A DNA stretch of 50,640 nt from Verrucomicrobia bacterium LW23. Its GTDB lineage: Bacteria; Verrucomicrobiota; Verrucomicrobiia; Methylacidiphilales; UBA1321. A model generated the notes under the pieces. It ran no database searches. It saw nothing but the letters and a program-made list of their open reading frames with translations, and had not been told where the DNA came from. The DNA is taken from the NCBI GenBank assembly GCA_003054695.1, contig QAZA01000019.1, positions 1 to 50,640 on the forward strand. The letters run 5' to 3'. Positions 26,401-33,845 of the stretch are shown here, one piece after another (the first letter of the stretch is position 1; each line of letters begins with the position of its first letter). A program made the translations under genes and the position numbers.

Positions 26401-28352
26401 AGCTCGGTAGATTCATTGCCGGATCATTGGACGGCACTATTTTTGCAACCACATACGACTCCGCAGGGCGTGTAGCTACTGAGACTAATTCGATCGGTAC
26501 TTTCACCTATAACTATGTAGGTAATACTAGTCGAATATCTGCTATAGTCTATCCTAATGGAATTACAGTCGCCTACGATTACGAGAATAATGTTAGTGAT
26601 AAACGGATCAAGCAAATCAAATATACCAATACCTCCAGTGTCGTTCTGGCTCAGTTTGATTATACGTACAACTCTGTCGGTATGATCCGGACTTGGCGCC
26701 AGCAACTCGGCTCTGACACTAACTCTGCTTATATCTGGAACCCGGCCTACGATTCGATCGACCAAATCATTGCTGTAGATGAGGTTAACGCAACCACCAA
26801 AGCCCTTAGGAAGCGCTGGGACTATGGTTATGACGCTGCTGGCAATCGCCTAACTGATACAGTCACGGATGCTGTCGCCCTCACGGTCTCCCCGTCATTA
26901 GCTACGTTTAACAACCTAAATCAGATTCTCACTCTCCTGCCTGACGCTGGAAAAATTGCGATTGAAGGTGCAACAGATAAAGAGGCTTCTGTCACCGTTA
27001 ACGGCCAACCCGTCCAACCGGATGCCAGCAAGCGCTTCACTTCAAGCATCCCAGTCCCAATTTCCCCTGGTGGTAACGTCAGCATCAGCATTACTGCTAC
27101 CGATAGTTCAAGTCAGACGACTACCAAGTCCTACAGCATCCCGATCACGCAAAGCGCCACGCCGAAGAGCTACGCCTATGACGCCAAAGGCAATACCATC
27201 TCTGATGGCGATCGAATATACACTTGGGATGCACTGAGCCAACTCATTGCCATCAACTACATCACGGGACCAAACGCAGGTGGAAGAACCGAGTTCATCT
27301 ATAACGGTAAACAGGAAAGAGTAGCTATTATTGAGAAGGATAGTTTGGGATCAATTATAAGTGATAAACGTTACATCTGGCTGGGTGCTACACACCCCGT
27401 AGAAGAACGTAATTCAAGTGGCTCAGTAATAGCGCGCTTCTCGCAAAGAGGAGAAAATCTAACAAATGCAAGCTCGCCCGATAATAAGCTCTATTATGTC
27501 CGCGATCATATTGGATCGATTCGCATGCTAGTAGACGAGAATGGAATTGTGCGAAGCGCATACGCATTTGATCCGTTTGGAAATAGAGAAAAAATTTCCG
27601 GCGATCTTAGTACTGACCATGCTTATACCGGGCATTTACTTCACGAAAGAAGTTCCTTATATTTGGCAAAGTATCGTCTATTCAACAGTGTAAGTGGCAG
27701 TTGGCTATCAAGAGATCGCTTGGGCGAATTTGGAGCAGACGGCCCAAATTTATATAGCTATGTTCGAAACAATCCTCTAAACTTAGTGGATCCTTTGGGA
27801 AATCAGAGTGAAACCGGGTCCGAAACTCATTGGTCGGAAGGTAGGAAAAATTCTAGGGATTATTTGAGGCTTGATTCCGAAATGCCAACGGGCCCCGGAG
27901 ATGCAAATGGTGATATTCACATTCATTACGGGCCAAATGAGGAGAAATACCACTTTAATACGGAAACCGGTCAATTCGAGACGGAGGATGGCAAAAGGCT
28001 TCCAAATAGTGTAAGAAAACAGCTGGCCAAGAACAAGGACTTCCAAAAGGAACTTACCAAAGCTTTTGATAAAATCAATAATAGATGCGGAGGATTTGCT
28101 GACTTGCACGGAGGCGGTAGATGGATTAACGGCGCCAGAGCCTTGGCTGGGTTCGCCGCCCTCATGCTTCTTTTAGAAGGCGATGAGAAAGCAGATAAAC
28201 TGGCTGAAATGGTACGCGAATACATAAATGCCAGTAGAGGTGAGGAAGTTGATGAGCTTGCAAAAACCTTTGCAGCAGCGGAAATTGCCAAAATGCTACA
28301 GGAACTAGCTCCCGGAGTTGGTACTGCAATATTCATGGATCTTATAAAATGA
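23439..28352 (+). CDS. RHS/YD-repeat exported toxin-like protein with variable C-terminal tip
   Basis: 1637 residues with a clear N-terminal signal peptide ('LIPLALCIWFLLAHQQVAVA', cleavage after AVA). Residues ~30-200 are an N-terminal domain I do not recognise, followed by a Pro/Gly-rich hinge and a DUF6531-like segment (~245-290). YD repeats span ~390-1340. An Ig-like insert with 'ASVTVNGQPVQPDASKRF' lies near 1185-1225. The RHS-core end shows 'YYVRDHIGSIRMLVD', 'YLAKYRLFNSVSGSWLSRD' and 'DPLGN' at ~1450. The last ~185 residues are the tip: a His/Tyr-rich part ('DIHIHYGPNEEKYHF'), a basic helix ('VRKQLAKNKDFQKEL') and an Ala/Leu-rich segment. I cannot assign the tip to a toxin family. The immunity-candidate gene overlaps the stop by 4 bp (ATGA). 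RHS identity is secure; tip activity is unknown. Confidence 0.92.
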   Translation: MSYRVVAIRLIPLALCIWFLLAHQQVAVADQINLRWSQYNGLGPPGSAGPGAYNDWYPISADKVTFVLRIRNSQTLVPGRYDVYRRISETSVEFLWHFYVMGDRQLYADSMGNHSSGSLGYTHEEPILFRQGKSENSNEPIHIIVERYPDDIRDPQAPIRMEKHWTIDYKFLTDHLEFWTQFPMLSYYVKPTDNKAYFDIGGDDYFQPNEGGTPKPQGGSGPEPGGSAPPPQPIFDDCSGGGVGMAKYTLDIARAGFNIIDTPLTYAVPRGPSVAFTLNYRLFDNSQESSMPFTNLGKHWSNSFISYIKGGPPAASENAWHFLAGGGQEEFVGLDKTHPGPGSGGFFERGPYSRSQLEWVNDGANSHFVLRTVGGSTLLFASPDKPGDPECRYFLTEAADSFGNKLTYTYETLPSNGGFRLIGVADAAGQITTLAYENSSFPLQITKVTDPFGRFASITYDGQGRLVSVIDPIGIVSSFAYDEHHAYLNRLITPYGTTSFDVQSTPGHQILEVTNTKGIKERVEFLLKNPHVLSAEPVADVPVVAQTHNTSLDTNNAYYWTREAIMHAAAENIQPGTPAFYQKAIVSHLLMGAGGVTRVVGSFKKPLESRVWLTFPGQTQSNALLGQKVKAPATVSRKLPSGQDQVLSSLYNDLGLPIETSDPLGRTNIYTYAANNKDLLSVQRRNGAGLDILASFSNYVNHVATTLTYASGQSTVLTLNAYGHLLTSTNAKNEVTTYTYEANGRLLTVARPGGFGIMMTYNANGNVQTITDTDGSSTSYDYDALNRNIRTTYPDSTFKEITYKHLDIEWTKDRVGRSTHYIYDTERKLISVEDPSGHTIKFGYCACGVLLSLTDARGHVTRWEYDVQSRVIKKLYPDNSQKTYTYDSAGRALTTTDIMGQLTTYSYNIDNTIAGSSWSNLASGTAATPPISYTYDTIYRRLLTMTDQTGTTSYTYNPFNGQPGAGRVLSITGPVGSGTYTMTGQYDELGRFIAGSLDGTIFATTYDSAGRVATETNSIGTFTYNYVGNTSRISAIVYPNGITVAYDYENNVSDKRIKQIKYTNTSSVVLAQFDYTYNSVGMIRTWRQQLGSDTNSAYIWNPAYDSIDQIIAVDEVNATTKALRKRWDYGYDAAGNRLTDTVTDAVALTVSPSLATFNNLNQILTLLPDAGKIAIEGATDKEASVTVNGQPVQPDASKRFTSSIPVPISPGGNVSISITATDSSSQTTTKSYSIPITQSATPKSYAYDAKGNTISDGDRIYTWDALSQLIAINYITGPNAGGRTEFIYNGKQERVAIIEKDSLGSIISDKRYIWLGATHPVEERNSSGSVIARFSQRGENLTNASSPDNKLYYVRDHIGSIRMLVDENGIVRSAYAFDPFGNREKISGDLSTDHAYTGHLLHERSSLYLAKYRLFNSVSGSWLSRDRLGEFGADGPNLYSYVRNNPLNLVDPLGNQSETGSETHWSEGRKNSRDYLRLDSEMPTGPGDANGDIHIHYGPNEEKYHFNTETGQFETEDGKRLPNSVRKQLAKNKDFQKELTKAFDKINNRCGGFADLHGGGRWINGARALAGFAALMLLLEGDEKADKLAEMVREYINASRGEEVDELAKTFAAAEIAKMLQELAPGVGTAIFMDLIK

Positions 28353-28960
28353 AAAACCTGCTGTTTATTCGATCTATCAGTTCTATAAGTATGTGGGAGT
28401 ATTACGAGCTAAATACTCAAGCTGTTGTGTATGGGGATGTAGATGGATACAGCTATTTCATTGATAGTTTAAAAATGTTGAGAAAAAACAAGAAAGATAT
28501 ATTTCTTGATGAAATAGACTCTAAATCTAACAGCATGCGAGTGGCTTTAGTCATGGCACGTGGCATTCCGTCGGAGCCAGCGCAATTGAGGATAATTGAA
28601 CGACCGGTATTGGTTCATGGCAAACCAAATATGGAGCTAGTATTTTGCGGTAACAGCTCCGGATATAAACATTTAATAAAGTTTTTTTGCAAACTCGCTC
28701 CGTCTGCTAAAGATACTTTTAGTGATCATGTTCATCTCGAGGAATCTATGCAACCTTGGATTGTTAAAAGAAGTGTTTCTCTAAATGTCCGTACTCCGCT
28801 TTCCAAGTGGTCTGAAGAAAAGCTTATGCACTATGCCAAAGCGATACGAGAGCAACAGGCTACCTACTTACCAGAAAATTTAAAATATTTCTTCCATAAC
28901 ACCTCCGTAGAAGATTATGAAGAAATACGAAAAAGCCTAAAGAATGAATATATAGAATAG
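28349..28960 (+). CDS. Probable immunity protein for the RHS tip, unknown family
   Basis: 203 residues, AT-rich, no signal peptide. The start codon overlaps the RHS stop (ATGA), implying translational coupling, which suits a toxin/immunity pair. The N-terminal half contains 'VVYGDVDGYSYFIDSLKML' and 'MELVFCGNSSGYKHLIKFF', a repeated pattern of strand, Gly-Tyr and helix that hints at an internal duplication. The C-terminal third is helical and charged. I recognise no named immunity family. IS copy B starts 6 bp after its stop codon. Confidence 0.7.
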   Translation: MKNLLFIRSISSISMWEYYELNTQAVVYGDVDGYSYFIDSLKMLRKNKKDIFLDEIDSKSNSMRVALVMARGIPSEPAQLRIIERPVLVHGKPNMELVFCGNSSGYKHLIKFFCKLAPSAKDTFSDHVHLEESMQPWIVKRSVSLNVRTPLSKWSEEKLMHYAKAIREQQATYLPENLKYFFHNTSVEDYEEIRKSLKNEYIE

Positions 28961-29911
28961 ACCTGCGTCCTATGCAAAAAATAATAACCCTTGGAAGTTG
29001 TTGATGTTGAGCGCCTAACAAAACGCCAAAAACCTCCAATATCGTTCCACTTTTATGCAGCTTTTCGCGAATAGTGGCGCAACAATCCGCCCAATTTGGA
29101 GTCGCATTGGATGTCTTCCGGCCGGAGCGGCGCTGCCTGCGTTGGAAACGGAATGATGTTTCCGATCGTCCGGTTCGCGATCCCCTGGTGCGGCCGAACC
29201 GTGTTATAATAGGACGCGAATTCCCGCAGCAAAAACTCCAGGTGCTTCTGTCCAAAAACCACGAAATGCCTCAAACACTCATTTTTGATGGTCTGCACGA
29301 GCCGCTCCGCGAAGGCGTTCAGATTGGGAGACTCTCGCGGAAGCTTTTTGACTTTGATACCTTCGCTTTTGAAAACTTCGTCAAACGCCTGGGTGAATTT
29401 GGTGTCTCCGTCGCGCAGCAGGTAGGATACTTTTTCGCCCCGATCCTGCAAATCCATGACAAGATTACGGGCTTGTTGTTCGACCCACGCCCCGGTCGGA
29501 CTGCAGGTGGCACCCGAGATGTGGACTCGCCTGGAACCTACGTGGATGAAGAAAAGTACGTAGAAAGTGACTTTACCTCCTGCAGTCCAGATATCTTTCG
29601 TGAAAAAGTCCGTGGCCCACAGTGTCTCCATGTGGAGTCGGATAAAGCGGTCCCAGTCCCCCTTCGTTCTCCACGGAGATGGATGGAAACCGTTGATGAT
29701 CAAGGTCTTTTTTATGGTATTGTTGGCGACAACAACGCCAAGCTTCTTGAGTTCGCCTCCGATCCGGGCATAGCCCCAGGCGTTCTCCTTGGCCATGCGC
29801 AAAATCAGGGCGGTGACGTCCGGCGAAATGGTTGCCCGGCCCGGTTTGCGGGGCGTAACTTTAACATTCGTTCCATCCCGTTCTCTACGAACCCATTGCA
29901 GAAACGTCTTA

Positions 29912-29934
29912 GACCAATTCCATGCGTTAATCGG
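29912..29934 (+). repeat. IS630 left terminal inverted repeat
   Basis: GACCAATTCC-ATGCGTTAATCGG; it matches the right repeat at 31047-31069 in 22 of 23 positions. Confidence 0.9.
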
Positions 29935-29978
29935 TAAAAACAGGTTGCCCTTTTGGCGTGGATTCGCTACGGTGGGGA

Positions 29979-31043
29979 ATGCCACGACCTATGACGCAGT
30001 TGACGTTGTCGGGAGAAGAGCGGGAGCGACTGGAGAAGGAATTTCGCGAGACCGGCGATGTGCGCACGCGCACTCGGCTGGGGGCGTTGCGGATGCTGTG
30101 CGGCGGCACCCATACGCTGGCGCAAGTTGCTGAGGCTGTGGGCTGTGCGCGCAGCACGCTTCAGGTATGGGTGGCGGCGTACCGGCGGGGAGGGCTGGAG
30201 CAGGCGGTGCTGCGCGAGAAGCCCGGGGCCAGCTCCAGCCCGATGCAAGATGCTGGCCTGCAACAACAACTGCGCGAAAACTTCGCCGCCGGCGCCTTCC
30301 GCACCTGTGAGCAGATGCGCCGCTGGCTTCGGGCGACGCACGGCATCGTCCTGCATCTCAAGGCGGGCTACTACTGGCTAAAATCCTTCGGCGCGAAACT
30401 GCGGGTGCCGCGCCCGGTGCACATCAAGAAGGACCCGCAGGCCCCGGCCGCCTTCGTCGCCGGGCTGGAGGACACCCTGGCCGCCCTGCCGCTGAGGCCG
30501 GGTCGCCCGGTGCGGGTGTGGGTGGAGGATGAGGCCCGCTTCGGCCTGCACACCCTGGTGCGCCGCTGCTGGGCACTGCCCGGCGTGCGCGTGGTGCTGG
30601 CGCATCAACGCAAGTACCAGTGGGCGTATATGTTCAGCGCCCTGGAGATCGGCACCGGGCGCCACGTCCCCCTCTGGATGCCCGGCGTCGACCTCGGCAT
30701 CACCACCACCTTCCTCGAGCACCTCGCCGCCAGCGAGCCCGGCGCCGAACACATCATCCTCTGGGACGGCGCCGGCTTCCACCCCCGCCCCGAGCTCCAC
30801 CCGCTGCCCGCCCACATCCACCTGATACGCCTGCCCCCCTACAGCCCCGAGCTCAACCCCGTCGAAAAGCTCTGGGACATCGTCAAAGACGGCATCAGCA
30901 ACACCATCTTCCCCACCCTCGACCTCCTCTACGAGCACGGCCTGGTGCCCGAACTCGAACCCTTCAAAAACCCCAACCGCGTCCTCCAACTCCTCGGCAA
31001 CAGCTCCATGATCGCTTCAGTAAACGCTTCCTCCATAAGGTAA
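29979..31043 (+). CDS. IS630-family transposase
   Basis: 354 residues from ATG 29979; GTG 29958 and ATG 29991 are alternatives. Residues ~20-130 form helix-turn-helix DNA-binding domains ('TLAQVAEAVGCARSTLQVWV'). The DDE domain carries D184 ('VEDEARFG'), D263 ('ILWDGAGFH') and E296 ('PPYSPELNPVEKLW'), with a D-E gap of 33 as in IS630/Tc1 enzymes. Length and motifs are complete, so the element may be active. Its GC content is much higher than the IS it sits in. It is read opposite to the interrupted transposase. Confidence 0.93.
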   Translation: MPRPMTQLTLSGEERERLEKEFRETGDVRTRTRLGALRMLCGGTHTLAQVAEAVGCARSTLQVWVAAYRRGGLEQAVLREKPGASSSPMQDAGLQQQLRENFAAGAFRTCEQMRRWLRATHGIVLHLKAGYYWLKSFGAKLRVPRPVHIKKDPQAPAAFVAGLEDTLAALPLRPGRPVRVWVEDEARFGLHTLVRRCWALPGVRVVLAHQRKYQWAYMFSALEIGTGRHVPLWMPGVDLGITTTFLEHLAASEPGAEHIILWDGAGFHPRPELHPLPAHIHLIRLPPYSPELNPVEKLWDIVKDGISNTIFPTLDLLYEHGLVPELEPFKNPNRVLQLLGNSSMIASVNASSIR

Positions 31044-31046
31044 ATA

Positions 31047-31069
31047 CCGATTAACGTATGGAATTGGTC
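31047..31069 (-). repeat. IS630 right terminal inverted repeat
   Basis: CCGATTAACG-TATGGAATTGGTC; partner of 29912-29934 with one mismatch, followed by the TA duplication. Confidence 0.9.
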
Positions 31070-31290
31070 TTATAGTGCACAATCTTCAAGATTTCCCGGA
31101 TCGAGCTGCCCAGCGGCGCCCCGAGGCGGACCAGGACCGAGCGTTCAGCAGGTGTGGTCTGAATGGTTTTCGGCAACCGGGAGCGCAGGATCTCATTTTC
31201 CGCTTTCAAATAGGCGATCTGGCGAAGCAATGCAGAGTGTGTGACATAAACTAAAAAGGCGAGCAATGGATTGCGGGCGAAAAACGACAT

Positions 31291-31656
31291 AAAAGGGACT
31301 GATCAGAATGGCCAAAAGTGGCGGATTTTGGTAGGATTTAATTGCTCCAATGGGATTGCTTGAAAAATGCAGTTTCAGAGGAGTCCGAGGCGGAAGAGCA
31401 TTTTTGCATAGCGCTATTCTATAGGGTCTACCGGGCGGGTGAAATCAGGCCTTCCGGCAGTTCAAAAATAGAAGCGAATCTGATCGACTTCCGGCCATGA
31501 TCCCCATAAATAGATGGATTTTCGCGGATGCGGGAGAAAGTCGGAGGACCGGCAGAATACAGGAATCCCATCCCCCTCTGAAAACGGGAATGCTTTAGCG
31601 AATAAATCACTATACCCCTCCTAAGTAAAACCGGTTCGTTTTCGGTTGTGCTTGGG
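31291..31656. other. IS copy B leader, truncated
   Basis: The untranslated region upstream of the copy B transposase, alignable with the leaders of copies A, C, D and E but lacking the last ~130 bp including the true right terminus. The minus-strand open frame seen in the other leaders is missing its start here. No gene found. Confidence 0.6.
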
Positions 31657-31742
31657 CGTCCTATGCAAAAAATAATAACTCTTGGAAGTCGTTGATGCTA
31701 AGCGCCTAACAAAAAGTTAAAAACCTCCAGAATCGTTCCACT

Positions 31743-32816
31743 TTAAGCTGTTTTCCGCGAATAATGGCGCAGCAAACCACCCAATTTGGCGGTGCATTGA
31801 ACCTCTTCTGGCCGGGGTGGCACTGCCTGAGTTGGAAACGGAATGATGTTGCTGACGGTCCGGTTCGCGATCCCCTGATGCGGCCGGACGGTATTATAAT
31901 ACTCGCCAAATTCCCGAATCAAAAACTCCAGGTGCCGTTGGCCAAATACCACGAAATGCCTCAAGCACTCATTCTTGATAGTCTGCACGAACCGTTCCGC
32001 GAAGGCGTTGAGATTGGGAGACTCCCTGGGAAGTTTCTTCACCTTGATTCCCTCACTCTTGAAAACCTCGTCAAAGGCCTGGGTGAATTTGGTATCTCCA
32101 TCTCGCAGGAGATAGGAGACTTTCTCGCCACGATCCATCAAATCCATCACGAGATTGCGTGCCTGTTGCTCGACCCAAGGCCCGGTGGGATTGCAGGTGG
32201 CACCCGCGATGTGCACTCGCCTGGTCCCAACATGGATGAAGAAAAGCACGTAGAAAGTGACTTTACCTCCTGCGGTCCAGATATCTTTGGTGAAGAAATC
32301 ACAGGACCACAGAGTCTCCATATGGAGGCGGATGAAGCGATCCCAGTCGCCCCGCACCCTCCAAGGCGAAGGATGGAAGCCATTGACAATCAACACCTTC
32401 TTGATCGTATTGTTGGCCACTGGGATCCCGAGTTTTTTGAGTTCGCCTGCGATCCTGGCATAGCCCCAGGCGTTTTCCTTTGCCATGCGCAGAATCAGGG
32501 CGGTGACATCCGGGGGAATAGTGGGCCGGCCAGGCTTGCGGGGCGTAACTTTAACATTCGATCCATCTCGTTCTTTCCGAACCCATTGCAGAAACGTCTT
32601 GTAGTGGACGATGCCGAGGACTTCTCGAATCGAGCTGCCCAACGGCGCTCCGAGGCGGACCAGTACCGAACGTTCAGCCGGTGTGGTTTGGATAGTTTCC
32701 AACCGGGACCGCAGGATCTCGTTTTCAGCTTTCAAATAGGCGATCTGCCGAAGCAATGCAGAGTGTGTGACATAAACTAAAAAGGCGAGTAGAGGATTCT
32801 TGCGGAAAAATGACAT
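31743..32816 (-). CDS. Intact IS transposase with rve integrase core, copy C
   Basis: 357 residues starting at the ATG whose first base is 32816 ('MSFFRKNPLLAF'). A longer in-frame reading from 33089 runs back into the IS leader and is absent from other copies. Residues ~15-45 are a leucine-rich coiled stretch ('LRQIAYLKAENEILRSRL') like the OrfA zipper of IS3-type elements. A helix-turn-helix follows at ~95-140 ('ILRMAKENAWGYARIAGELKK'-type segment). The integrase core has 'WSCDFFTKDIW', 'LLRDGDTKFT' and 'NAFAERFVQTIKNEC' as the D, D, E blocks and ends 'YYNTVRPHQGI'. Unlike most IS3 elements, DNA-binding and catalytic parts form one frame without programmed frameshift. A related single-ORF family (IS481-like) is possible. 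No Shine-Dalgarno precedes the ATG. Confidence 0.9.
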   Translation of the reverse strand: MSFFRKNPLLAFLVYVTHSALLRQIAYLKAENEILRSRLETIQTTPAERSVLVRLGAPLGSSIREVLGIVHYKTFLQWVRKERDGSNVKVTPRKPGRPTIPPDVTALILRMAKENAWGYARIAGELKKLGIPVANNTIKKVLIVNGFHPSPWRVRGDWDRFIRLHMETLWSCDFFTKDIWTAGGKVTFYVLFFIHVGTRRVHIAGATCNPTGPWVEQQARNLVMDLMDRGEKVSYLLRDGDTKFTQAFDEVFKSEGIKVKKLPRESPNLNAFAERFVQTIKNECLRHFVVFGQRHLEFLIREFGEYYNTVRPHQGIANRTVSNIIPFPTQAVPPRPEEVQCTAKLGGLLRHYSRKTA

Positions 32817-33324
32817 AAAGGAACCGATCAGAATGGTCGATTGTGGGGGATTTTGGTAGGATTTAATTGCTCCAACTGGTTTGCATCCAAAATGTGGTTC
32901 CAGAGGAGTGCGATGCCGGAACGACATTTTTGCATAGCGCTTTTCGTGGGGGGGCTGCCTGGGCGGGCAAATTCGGCCTCGTGGGAGCTCAAAAATAGAT
33001 GCGAATTTGATCGATTTTCGGCCATTGGCCTCATATATAGATGAAATTTCGTGGATACGGAAGAAACGCCGAAGGGTTTGCAGATCCACGAATCCTTCCC
33101 ATCAACTACCATCCCATCTTCCCTCTGAAAACGGGAATGCTTCAGCGCAAGAATCACTATACCCCTCCTAAGTAAAACCCGGTTCGTTTTCAGGTGTGCC
33201 TGGGGTCTACTAATCTTACGGATTTCGAACTTTTCCTGTTTCTCTCTCTCCGATAAGTACTTCCGTCTGTTATAGAGGACTAACAAACTCTATTTTAATT
33301 TATTTTCTAGGTGTGCATGGGGAG
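32817..33324. other. IS copy C leader, ~510 bp without a supported gene
   Basis: Conserved leader between the transposase start and the right terminus. It contains the internal near-copy of the right terminus (GGTGTGCCTGGGG near 33193-33205) and a minus-strand open frame from 33286. The AT-rich 40 bp next to the terminus may hold the transposase promoter. Confidence 0.6.
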
Positions 33325-33642
33325 ACTCGATTCACCCAAAAGCCTTTGAGGCAGACCCCGCGCTCCGCGACGCTGTCGCGCTCGATAATCTGGTAATCCA
33401 AGACGGTTTCGGAGGGGAACTCCTGGCGGCGAATGCGGGCGTCAATGGCGTCGACAGCCGTGGCGGCGAGGGTGCGGTAGTCCTGAGTGATGGCTGTCTG
33501 GGGCGGCATGCAGTAGCGGGATACCATCGCGCGCTCGGAGACGATCAGGGAGACGTCGCCGGGCACGCTCAGGCCGTAAAGGGAAAGCGCATAGGCTGTG
33601 ATGATGCCTCCGGAACCGCCGGGGGCAAAGATAGCATCCACC
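33325..33642 (-). pseudogene. LacI-type transcription regulator, C-terminal fragment
   Basis: About 105 codons read leftward: 'DAIFAPGGSGGIITAYAL', 'GLSVPGDVSLIVSE', 'TAITQDYRTLAATAVDAI' and 'YQIIERDSVA'. This is the end of the periplasmic-binding-like sugar-sensor domain of LacI-family repressors. The DNA-binding part is gone: the fragment starts at the solo IS left end (33643) and runs into the right end of copy C, which supplies the stop codon. It is a non-functional remnant of a gene broken by IS activity. Confidence 0.7.
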
Positions 33643-33748
33643 CGTCCTATGCAAAAAGTCATAACCCTTGGAAATCGTTGATCTTGAGCGACTAACAAAA
33701 TGCCAAAAGCCGCCTGAATCGTTCCACTTTTATGCCGCCTTTCGCGAA
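33643..33748 (-). repeat. Solo IS left end
   Basis: 106 bp matching the left end of the IS family, from CGTCCTATGCAAAAA through the transposase stop-codon region to TTCGCGAA, then the similarity stops. Same orientation as copies A-E. The ~97 bp between it and the arsS stop codon hold no recognisable gene. Confidence 0.8.
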
Positions 33749-33845
33749 GGAGAAAAAGCAAAAGGAATACGAAACCGGCATGGAACGGGTCAACCAGAAG
33801 CGGCGTGATCTGTCCTATCAGGAAAAAGGCGATGCGTGGGAAAAG

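Larger units (their letters stand above)
29912..31070 (+). mobile_element. IS630-family element inserted in IS copy B, intact
   Basis: About 1159 bp, bounded by inverted repeats and flanked by TA on both sides (29910-29911 and 31071-31072), as expected for IS630/Tc1-mariner elements that duplicate TA. The sequence of copy D across the same site (GTCTTATAGTGC) shows the empty target. Confidence 0.93.
29053..31290 (-). pseudogene. IS transposase, copy B, interrupted by the IS630 element
   Basis: The N-terminal 70-odd residues lie at 31071-31290 ('MSFFARNPLL' to 'ILKIVHYKT') and the remaining ~280 at 29053-29911 ('FLQWVRRERDGTNVK' to 'LLRHYSRKAA'). The IS630 insert sits in the codons between 'HYKT' and 'FLQW'. 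All catalytic segments are present in the downstream part. Compared with copy C the N-terminal part carries one extra codon ('RLPKTIQTT'). The gene cannot give a full-length product. Confidence 0.88.
28966..31656 (-). mobile_element. rve/DDE insertion sequence, copy B, split by IS630 and shortened at the right end
   Basis: It begins with the family left terminus at 28966 and ends at 31656 in 'GGTTGTGCTTGGG', which matches not the true right terminus but a similar sequence ~110 bp inside it in other copies. Copy C starts at the very next base. An IS630 element (29912-31070) interrupts it; without that insert, copy B is ~1.5 kb. Same orientation as copies A, C, D and E. Confidence 0.85.
31657..33324 (-). 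mobile_element. rve/DDE insertion sequence, copy C, complete
   Basis: 1668 bp from CGTCCTATGCAAAAA to GTGTGCATGGGGAG, joined directly to the shortened right end of copy B as a head-to-tail pair. The transposase is intact. The right end abuts a LacI-type gene fragment. Confidence 0.9.

Noticed and set aside
5476-31656. Composite transposon formed by IS copies A and B around the defence and RHS genes.
   Set aside because: No target-site duplication flanks the pair, copy A is frameshifted and copy B is disrupted. Recombination between them is possible, but mobility as a unit cannot be shown.
33749-33845. Plus-strand open frame 'KEKKQKEYETGMERVNQKRR' between the solo IS left end and the arsS stop.
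   Set aside because: Only ~32 codons are independent; the rest is antisense to arsS and the start is in the IS fragment. It may be a gene scrap, but nothing supports a call.
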